64,000 nt of DNA from Burhinus oedicnemus (Eukaryota; Chordata; Aves; Charadriiformes; Burhinidae). The notes beneath the pieces were generated by a model, which made no database searches, was not told where the DNA came from, and worked only from the letters and a program-made list of their open reading frames with translations. Location: NCBI GenBank assembly GCA_008921705.1, contig VFFE01007657.1, forward strand, positions 829,615 through 893,614, given 5' to 3'. A program made the position numbers and the translations under genes. This document shows, in pieces, positions 1-9,900 of this stretch. How positions within the stretch are numbered: position 1 is the stretch's first letter; every line of letters starts with the position of its first letter.

Positions 1-791
1 GCGCTGCACCCACTGCGTCCGGGGTTTATTTACACCGCACCCTGTGCGCAGGCGGGCAGGGAGGGGGTGCAGCCCACCCCCGGGCAGCCCACCCCGGGAA
101 AGGCAAGGCAGCGAGGCGAGGGGGTACCGGCAGCAGCGCAGGGAAGGGAGCAGGGAGCAGAGCCGGGCTCCGGCTCCCTGGGCACTACAAACGCAAGCCC
201 CCGGGGAGGACAGACCAAGCGAGCCCCGGCTTCCAGGGGCTGGGGAGGGGGGGAAGAGGCAGGGGTCACTTTTAGCAGCAAAGGCCTTGTTTCCCTCCAG
301 GGCGACAGAGGGGACGGTGGCATGTGATGGAGCCTGACTAGTGTTCGGCCAGTTAAACACAAAAAAACAAAAAAAGAAACAAAAAGGCAGAGGGGGAAGC
401 AAAGAAACATGGAGAACAGCTCCTCTCCTGCCCTCCAGAGCATGGAGTTAAACCGGGGGGATCAGGACGTGATACCCCCCTTCCCTCCTCTCGGCAGAGC
501 AGCAGCTCCAGGCACAGCCTTTCCAGGGTGCCCAGTGCCAGGCGCAGCCCCGGCTGGCGGCAGAGCCCCCGGCATGCCCCCAGCCACGCACAGCACCGGG
601 CTCCTGCTCCCTCGCTGTCCTTCCACCCGGCCCCGGGAGGGGAGAGCAGTTCAGGTGGCAGTTTGATGGCATGGCTGACGGTCCATGCGGGCAGCAGCGT
701 CCTCGGCGCTCTGCCAGGCACAGTTGGGATGGATGCCGAGGCGGCTGAGCTTCTCACTCCAGCCCCCGGCGCAGTCCGGTTCCTGCCTCCC
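1..791 (-). other. ABCF3: ABCF3 3' untranslated region
   Basis: Sequence after the TAA stop (792-794) up to the polyadenylation hexamer at 25-30. It is GC-rich and has a U-rich stretch on the mRNA strand (A-rich on the plus strand, about 358-390). No repeat or conserved coding segment is recognised; reading frames here on either strand are chance frames in GC-rich DNA. Confidence 0.85.
25..30 (-). terminator. ABCF3: Polyadenylation signal AATAAA of ABCF3
   Basis: TTTATT on the plus strand reads AATAAA on the gene strand, 762 nt after the stop codon. Cleavage 10-25 nt further would fall at about positions 1-15, so the transcript end nearly coincides with the window edge. Confidence 0.75.
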
Positions 792-950
792 TTATAGGAA
801 ACCCTCCTTCCGGAACTGCTCCTTCAGGATGTCTCTGTACTGGTCGAAGCCGCCCTCGATGCGGGTCACGGTGGTGTTCTCGCACACCCACAGCTCCTGG
901 CACACCAGGCGGATGAAGCGCTCGTCATGGGACACCAGGATTAGACCACC
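792..950 (-). CDS. ABCF3: ABCF3 last coding exon (second H-loop to stop)
   Basis: Starts [12 protein letters not shown], which carries the switch (H-loop) histidine of cassette 2, and ends EQFRKEGFL then TAA, the conserved C terminus of the family member. 53 codons including stop. The acceptor is TGGCAG at 951-956. Confidence 0.96.
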   Translation of the reverse strand, partial: GGLILVSHDERFIRLVCQELWVCENTTVTRIEGGFDQYRDILKEQFRKEGFL

Positions 951-3900
951 CTGCCAGCACACAAGGGGTAAATAAAAGGGAACTTAGTGGAGCACAACCC
1001 GGGGCCCCACGGTGGTGGCATGTGTGGCATCATGTATTTAGCCTCCCCTCTTGGAGGGCAAGTGCAGGGTTTGTTACTGGCTCTCCATGTCTCTGACAAG
1101 TGCAAGGATGGAGATTCCAGGCGGAGTCGACGACAGTCAAAAGGTGGCTGGACAAGGCCCCAAGCAACCTCAATTAAGCTTTTGTTTCACAGGAAAACTG
1201 CCCCAACCCAGGCAACTATAAAACAGTGAGAACCGGGTTGATCACAGTGGTATCGGGAGGCTGAGTCTCTGGAGATCAGCCATAAATTGTGCCAAAGGAA
1301 GAGCTGAGAGGCCCCAAGGAAAAGCTGAGCACCGCATGCAGCACATGAGAAGTCACAGGGTGTAGGTGACTGGCCAAGATGGGGGACAAGGTGCTCTCTG
1401 GTCTGCTGTTGCCTCTCTCAGCCACCCTTAGCCAAAGCCAGCAAGCGAAACAAACCACCAGGATGGACAGCTAAGGCAGAAATAGGATGATGGGACCAGT
1501 CTTTTTTCAGTGGTGCCCAGTGATAGGACAAGAGGTAACGGGCACAAACTTGACCATAGGAATTTCCATCTAAACATGAGGAGGAACTTCTTTACTTTGA
1601 GGGTGGCAGAGCACTGGAAGAGGCTGCCCAGAGAGGTGGTGGAGTCTCCGACTCTGGAGACATTCAAAACCCGCCTGGATGCCATCCTGTGCAACCTGCT
1701 GTAGGTGAACCTGCTCTGGCAGGGGGTTGGACTAGATGATCTCAAGAGGTCCCTTCCAACCCCTGTGACTCTGCGTGTATGTGACTGACTCTTCCCAACA
1801 TGTATCTTGGACTTGAAGCCATCACTGGTATTTGACTGTCCGTCTCTGGCCGAGATGCCAAGTAACCCAAGCTGGGGCTGCAGGGAGCATTAGAAAAACA
1901 GGAGATGTCACCGAGGGAGCCTTACCCGGAACTTATTCAGTGCCTTTGCCAGCGCCTCGATGGTCTCCATATCCAAGTGATTTGTTGGCTCATCCAGGAT
2001 GTAGAAGTTTGGACTGGAAGAGAAGACAGCTCTGAGCATGCACTGGAACAGGCCTGGGCTGGATCTGCACCCCTTCGCACTGCAGGGACCTCCACCAGGC
2101 TGCTGCGTTAGCCATGAAAAGCCACAGCCACCGGCATCTGCATGGCCCCAAGATCAGCACTGCCCAGCTCCAGGGACACCTCTTATCCCTGTGAGCCCAA
2201 AGCAGCAGAAGAAAGCCACCTGCCTCCTTCCCCATAGCCCCACCAGGGTGACAACCTCCCTCCCCACAGAAGTCCCAAGGACAAGGCTTCCGTGGGGCAG
2301 CGGAAAGTCCCTGGATGCCCACCTTCCTCCTGGTGAAGCAGGCTCCATGGATGGAGCCATGCAAAAATTAACAGCATCTGGGAGAAAATTACCAGGACAT
2401 AGTCATCTGGGCAAAGGCCACGCGACTCTTCTGACCTCCAGACAGGCTGGCCACGGGACGCACAGCCAGCTCCCCCGACACGCCGTAGCTCCCCAGATGA
2501 TGCCGGTACTCCTCTTCCGTCTTCCCTGCAGAAGCGTGTCACAACACAGCTATGGCACACCCGGTGTGACACAGGACCCTCGGTGCTGTGAGCTTGGTGG
2601 GCTCTGTGGCTGGGCAGCCTGTGCCAGGCCAGCACGGCAGGGGGGGAATCCAGCAGCCGCTTCCAGGCAATTCCCTCCCAAGCAGGGGGTTTGCAGGGAA
2701 AACCTGACTGACACAATCAGGACAGGGGCTGCAGGGCTGGTGACTGACTCCAAGCGACACTGCCCCCAATTCCCTGTCACTGCTTTACGTAATGTCAAGG
2801 GGAGAAGGGAGCGGGAGGTTTTGGCAGCTGGGAAAGGAGAAGCCAGCACTCGTTCTGTGCCCAGCAGGAAAGCGGGTCATCTGCCCCCAAAACGTGGCCA
2901 TGGTGGAGCACCAGCCTAAGGTCTGCAGATTGCCTACTGCCCCTGTACAACCAGCTCAGCTTCTCAAGGCTGGTGTCCTGAACTTGTGCTGGACGTGGGG
3001 ATTTAACCCAGAGCAGGTGGTGTCCCTTAAGGACTGAGGTGACAGAGCCTTCTGCCTAGGGCCATGGAACAAATCCATGCTGCTCCATGCGTAGCAAAGG
3101 AGATCTCAATGGCCCACATCTCCTGGGATCTCCAAAACTCACCTGGGAACTTTCTTGCTAGCAACTCCACAGCACTGATGTTCAAGTCCAGTTGATCCAC
3201 ATGATGCTGGCTGAAATAACCGATCTTTAGGTTTCTGCAGAATGAGAAGAGAGACCGGGAGCTGGTAACTTGGTACCATGGCGCTCGCAGCTGCAGCTAC
3301 AGGAAGGGGAGCATACGCATGGGTGTGCAGGACCCATCCCCATCACTCAGGTAGCCATCACTCCAAAGCACAGCCCAGAAGCCCTCCAGCTGCACCATTC
3401 CTCCCACTCCCCCAGCACTTCCTACCAGGTACCTGTGAGCATGTCTGATCCCTCTGACTGGTGCCAGCTCCCCCATTAAGATCTTTAGCATGGTCGACTT
3501 GCCAGCTCCGTTTTCCCCAACCTAGAGAAGCAGCAGCAGCATTGGAGAACGTGAAACCCATGAAGGTACTTTGGAGAGCGGGGCAGTGATCGGGGAATTT
3601 GAGCTCGCTCAGATGATCACGCAGCAGAGGGGGGCAGAATGAGAGTAACCAGCGGCTCCAGCTACCTGGAAGCTGCATGAGGAGCACCACAGACAGCCGT
3701 GCTAGAGGATGTTCCCTCCCCAACCCTCGGGCCTAAGGATTACCTGGTCCCGGCCTCATTTGCCAGCAAATAGCATCTCTCTGCTGCCCCATCCAATGTA
3801 TGGAGCCCCCACTACGTCCTGTCCATCAGTACCTAACAGACAGTTACAGAGCAGACAGACCCAGTCTCTTCTCAGAGGCGCCCAGTGAAAGGATGAAGGG

Positions 3901-6900
3901 CAACAGGCACAAGTCGCAAATTCTAACTGGTATTAGGAAAATGTTCCTCATAATGAGGATGATCAAATGCTGCAATGGGACCTAGAGGAATGGGAGAAAT
4001 ATTCCTCCGTGGAGACATCCAAAATTCAACTGGACAAGGACCTGAGCAACTTGACCTAACATCAAAGCTGGCCCTGCTTGTGCAATCCCACATACCACAC
4101 AGATGCGGGACTCCAGGTCAGCAGAGACTGAGAGGGAACGAAAGATGTAGTGACTCGGGTCGTAATAGAAGTCTACTTCGTCTAGCTGCAGGATAGGGGG
4201 GGAGAACTTCTCAAAGCCATCAGGGAACCTGGGAAGGCAGGAAGAGGTGAGAGATGGCCAGGAACTTCAGAGACCCTGCTCCCAGCCCCCCCAGGACAAC
4301 TGCTGCAATCCCCCAGGTGGCAAGGGCACCATGCAGGGCCTCTGGGAAGGATGGTCACAAAAAGGGGGGACAGATCTGCAGCCCAGGAGGGAATTCAACA
4401 TAAACACGGGGGCCTATCTAACAGGGCTCCCTGTTAGAGTAAGGTTGGCCCGCAGGAAGGGGTAGTCATCCCAGCTGGGACAGGACCCAGGAGAAGCTCA
4501 TGTCAGAAACAGAGCCAGGTGCCCTTCAAGCAAGGACTTAGGGGACACTTACTTCATGATCACCTCAGACTCCTTGTCCACAGGTTTCAGCTCTGGCCTG
4601 CAAGAGGAGGAGACAGGTAACCCAGATGCCTTGCACTGGTGGTCTGTTCCCACACCAGAAGCCTAGATAGAGTCTTCAGTTCAGCAACGCCTCATCCTAG
4701 CCAAAGCCTCTGGACCAGGGACGGAGCACCCAAAGCCCAAACCACCCCGGTATCACCTAGGCACCTTGGGAACCGTTGTTTCTTCCCATAAGCACTGCCC
4801 CCTCCCCACCCCAGGCACTCACAGCTTCTCCAACAGCTTGAGCTTGCTCTGCACTTGGGATGCCCGGTTGGCATTGTAGCGAAAGCGGTCGATGAAAACC
4901 TACAAGAGAAAAAAGCATCAGAGCACCGCAGGTCCTCTTTGGCCCCAGCCACTCTGCTCTGCTGCCAAACCTCCTGCAACAACAGAGCCACATCCATGGG
5001 TCACTGCAAGACCAAACAGCAGCAAAAACTCCAAGAGCAGAGATTACTGGAAGCAGGGAAGCTTGGGAGGCTCACTAGAAGCATGGAGAGAGGGACAAGG
5101 CTGGGAGAAGAGTGCCCCAGCACTACTGGCTTCTCGCAGTACCTGGATGTGCTCACGGTACTGCTGCTGGGCTTCATACTCTCGCTGCTGGTTCTTCAGC
5201 CGTTCCTCCTTGATCTTCATGAAGTTCTCAAAGTCCCCACGGTATGTGTCCAGCCGCTGCGAGTGCAGGTGGATGATGTCTGTGGCCACCGCGTTCAGGA
5301 AGTTCCTGTCATGGGACACCACGAGGATGGTCGACTGCCAGGTCTGGAGGAGACAGCAAGAGGGAGGCCTGAGCATCATCAAGCCAGAACACAGTGCTTG
5401 GTCCCACCACTCAGCAAGGCAAGACACCAGCCTGGAGGATGTCTCCATCCCTGGCCCTCACTCTGTCCTGGGGCTTCCCGTGACCCCATACCTGCAGGTA
5501 GGTCTCGAGCCACAAAATGGCCCTCACATCCAGCATGTTCGTTGGCTCTGAGGGAAGGGAAAGAGGCACCGAGGTCAGGATGGATGAAGATGGCTGGATT
5601 ATGCTTTTTTACACAGCAAAAGGCTAGCGATCAGCATCATGGAGGAAGAGACCCTGCATGGGGACCTGACTCCACAGCTCAGGGGACTCACACGCGTGGG
5701 GTGTGCTGAGGCAAGTGGGCACAGGGGCTGAGGCTCAGCCAGGGATGCTCCCCCCACTCCATACCGGTATCTGGGCCCTGCTGCCCAGCAGCAGCACCTC
5801 ACCCAAACGTCCCAGCCAAGGTGGGCACCTCCCCAGGGAGCCAGCCCAGCACTGGGTTCACCCCCAGCAGTGAAGGGACTGCCCCCAGAGTGGGCTGGCA
5901 GTCAGGGCCCGTCACAGGGCTGGGCAAGGGACAGGGACTGCTTGGGGCACGATGACACACAGACCACCCAAGCTGCGGCACGGGGCAGAGCCCTGCTGAG
6001 CGCAGTGAAAATGGCCACCCAAGCAGACCTCCCCGTATCACTGCCAGCTCTGCCCGCCGTGCCAGGGGAGCACCGACAGCCCTGCCAGTCCGGCCCTGTC
6101 ACGCTAGGGCTATTTTGAGCAGGCAGCTAAAGGCCACGGCGTGTTCCCAACCCCAGCAAGGGCACAGGCAGGCCCAGCAGTGGAGTCGGAGGGGAATCAC
6201 AGTATCGACTTACCGTCCAGCAGAAGGAGATCTGGCCTAGGAAAAATAAGACATGGGCATCAGAAGCAAAGACAGCACAGGGTCAGTGCAGAGCGCATTT
6301 CATAGAATCATAGAATCGTTTAGGTTGGAAAAGACCTTTAAGATCATCTAGTTCAACCATTGACCCTACTCTACCAGGTCTGCCGCTGAACCATGTCTCT
6401 AAGCACCACATCTACACGACTTTTAAACACATCTAGGGATGGTGACTCAACCACCTCCCTGGGCAGCCTGTTCCAATGGTTGATAACTCTTTCAGTAAAA
6501 ATTTTTTCCCTAATGTCCAGCCTAAACCTCCCCTGGCACAACTTGAACCCATTTCCTCTTGTCCTGTTGCTAGTTACTTGGGAGAAGAGACCAGCTCCCA
6601 TCTCACTACAGCCTCCTTTCAGGTAGTTGTAGAGAGCAATAAGGTCTCCCCTCAACCTTCTCTTCTCCAGACTAAACAATCCTAATTCCTTCAGCCACTC
6701 CTCATACGACATGTTCTCCAGTCAGCCACTCCTCATAAGACACGTTCTCCAGATTTCACCACACATACAGAGTTGTGATGCCTCCAACGCTCTGCACCCC
6801 GAGAACCTGAGTCAAGCGGACCCCCAGGCAGCACCCCTGCACCTCGCAGCATGGACAGCAAGGAAGCTTAACCCCGTGGTATGAAGGCCTGGACACCAAC

Positions 6901-9900
6901 CTGGCAAACAGGGCTCTGGCTAAGGCCAGTCTCATTCTCCAGCCTCCGGAAAACTCTCTGAGGAGAGAAGAGGTTGCAGAGAAGCGTTACCATTTAAAGC
7001 AGAACTCTGCGTTTGCCTGCCGGCCTGCCAGGCTCCCTGCTCCCTCATAGCCCTTTCGGCTCTGCTGTAACCCAGAGACAGCGTGCCCCACCAGAGACCT
7101 CGGGCACAGCACAAGATCCATGGTCCAGCAGGCAGGTGGCTTGGCTCCCTCAGGGCAGGAGACCGCATAGGAAGGGCAGGAACAGACCCTCATCCTTCCA
7201 CAGGGCTCCCCTCCATTACGGCCACAGCGGTGCCCGGGGGCTCGCTAGCAGCAGCGTCTCCCCAGACCCATTTCTGTCTTGATGCCCAGAACCTGGAGAC
7301 TTACTTGGTTGTCTGTTGTTGCATCTTTGCATTAAAGCCCAGCCCAGCAAGAATGACGGACGCCCTGAGGAAAAGGAGAGAGAACTGGAACCCAGCTACA
7401 GCATCCAGCCACAGAGCACAGTCTGAGGTTCTGGACCCACGGTCACCATGGGGACCCTGCTGCATGGTTTAAGGCCATTCTGGCACAGGAAAACTTCCCC
7501 ACATGCCCAAGAGCAGCACTTGGCTGGGAAATGCAGCCCAACAGGACGCAGCATCCACATGAAGTCCCAGGAGATTTGCAAGAAGCTTTCAGCTCTTTGG
7601 CCAGGAAGAGAGTCACTACCACCAACATCCCAGAAAAGTTCCCCAGACCACCAGGAACCTGAGGTCTGAGAGGAGCAGCAGCAACAATGCAAGCCATTTG
7701 GGGCAAAACACATCCCTCCAGCTTCAGAGGGAAGCTCGACCACTCTTAACCCAGCAGAGCTGTGACAGAAGAAGAGGCAAGAAGAGCAGTAGGGAGAGCA
7801 CCCTGTCCCCACAAGCTGGATCCCAGGGCCACAGCATCACCCTTCCATGCCCCATACCACTGCCTGTGACAACAAACAGTGGTGCCCGCAGGGCTGTCTC
7901 ACCTTGCTGGGGCCTTGTCTGCCTCAATCTCCTCCAGCTTTGCGTAGATCTCTGACAGCCTGGCACCTTCTGTCCCTTCTCCCCTGGCGCAGGACAAAGA
8001 GGAGTGTGTGGGACTGACCAGGGTTAGGGTTTGGGTGCTGGCGGAGGCTGATCTCCCCAAGCAAGACGCAGCCCAGCCCTGCTGGAGCCCTCCATTTGAA
8101 GGGAGAGACCTCAGAACAACACCTCGTGGTCAAGAAGCTACAGAAGGGCTGGAAATCCAGCGGCAACATCTCACCTGCCGGCATTAATCTTAGCCGTCAG
8201 ATCCCTCTCCTCCCGCAGCAGGCTCTCACGAGCAGTATCGCACTCCAGCACACTCTGCAGCGCTGGCGTCTCGTCCCCTGCCACCTCCTGCTCCACGTGG
8301 AGGATGCTGATGTGCGAGGGGATGCGCAGGCTCCGGCTGGCGATCATCTTCAGCAGCGTGGTCTTCCCCAGCCCGTTCCTGCCCACCAACCCATAGCGCC
8401 GCCCAAATGCCAGGTTCAGGTCTGCTCCCGCCAGTAGGACACTAAAGCAAAAGAACAGGCAGGTCAGTACCTGGTCAGACTGCCCCATGGAGAGGGAGAT
8501 AACCGACAGCCACCTCCCCCAAGCATATTTCAGGCTGTGCTGGGGCCAAGCAACTCTCACAGACTTCTCCTGTCCAAAGCCAACAGGGTCAGGTGCCCAC
8601 CTTGCTTCCTCATCCTTCCCATGCCCTCTGTCATTTCCCAACCACTCTCAATGACCCATAGTCCAAAGCCCAGCCAAAATCTGTCCCACCTCCCCACCTG
8701 CACTCACCGCTCACCGAAGGACACATCGAAGTTCTCGATGCGCACATCATATGACTTGTTTTTGCCTGACGACTCCATGCGAGTCTCCTTCTTGCTGGCA
8801 GCTTGGCTGGCAGATGCCTCCTCAAGGACCCTGTGGGCAGGCAGAAGACAGAGAAGGGGCTCATCAGGAAAGCTCTGCTACAGCCAGATCCCAGCTACGC
8901 TCAGCAGAGCAGGATGGGGATGTTTGAGGCACCCTCCATACTCACAGAGGCCCAGATGACTTCAGGGAATCCCGCTCCATCCTCTTGTCCTGCTTGGCTT
9001 TCAGCCTGGCTTCTGCCTTCTCCAGTTTCTTGGCATCCACCATCTGGGACACAAAGCAGAGAGTTTAAAGAAGACAGAGCATCTTCGGCAAAAGCCCCAA
9101 AAGCCCAACTCCAGGAGAAAAGAGATCAATCAACCCCTCATGCCTGGAAGGACGGGAGGCAAGGCAGGAGGGAGGTAGGACAGGGGAACTGGGACACATT
9201 CAAGCACATTTTGAGGAAGCTAATCAGGCCAGGAAATCACTTCAGGAATGAAGTGCTAAATCAACGGCTCATACACAACAGTTCTGCCTCAGCAAGGCAA
9301 AGGGTTTGGCTGACTCTAACGTACGGCCAGTTTCTCTAGTTCTCTGGGTCAGCCAAGTCACTTCAACAGCAGCAACCTGACATCCCAATGCCTTCTCTGC
9401 TGCACCCTACACCCACCCTTGTCCTAGACCACGAGGCATGTTAAACTTCAGCCAGTTTGGAATAAACTCAGCTTATGCAGTGGATCAATCAAGACAGAGA
9501 CAAAAAGCATTTAATTAAACCTGAAGGCAAGAAGGAGCCAAGCTTTTTAACCTGGCTTCTGGTCTTGGCCAGACTCTCAGCCCACTCCAGCTTATTCCTG
9601 CGTCAAGTCAAATATTTGTGGCTGACCAAGAACACTCCTAGATATTTCTAGGCAACTCTACAGCCACTGGAGCATGTTACAGACCTGCATGCTAGACTGA
9701 AGAGCGTCTTGTTACTGGACCTGTGACCCTGTGCCTACAGATAGACTGAGTCACTCTGTAAACTATACTGAGCTCCCTGAATCTCCCAGTAGGACGTCCT
9801 CCAGAACTTGAGAGGCCTCCCGAGGCCTTCTCTGAATCATCCCCAGTTTTTCTGAAGATCCTTTTTGAGTTGCGCACATGGGAGCCAGAGAGCAAACCCA

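Noticed and set aside
1115..1185. Possible second CR1 remnant ('aaaaggtggctggacaaggc')
   Set aside because: Only about 30 bases resemble CR1; too short and diverged to call without a repeat search.
2038..2919. 293-codon plus-strand frame
   Set aside because: It crosses two real ABCF3 exons in antisense and has no recognisable domain.
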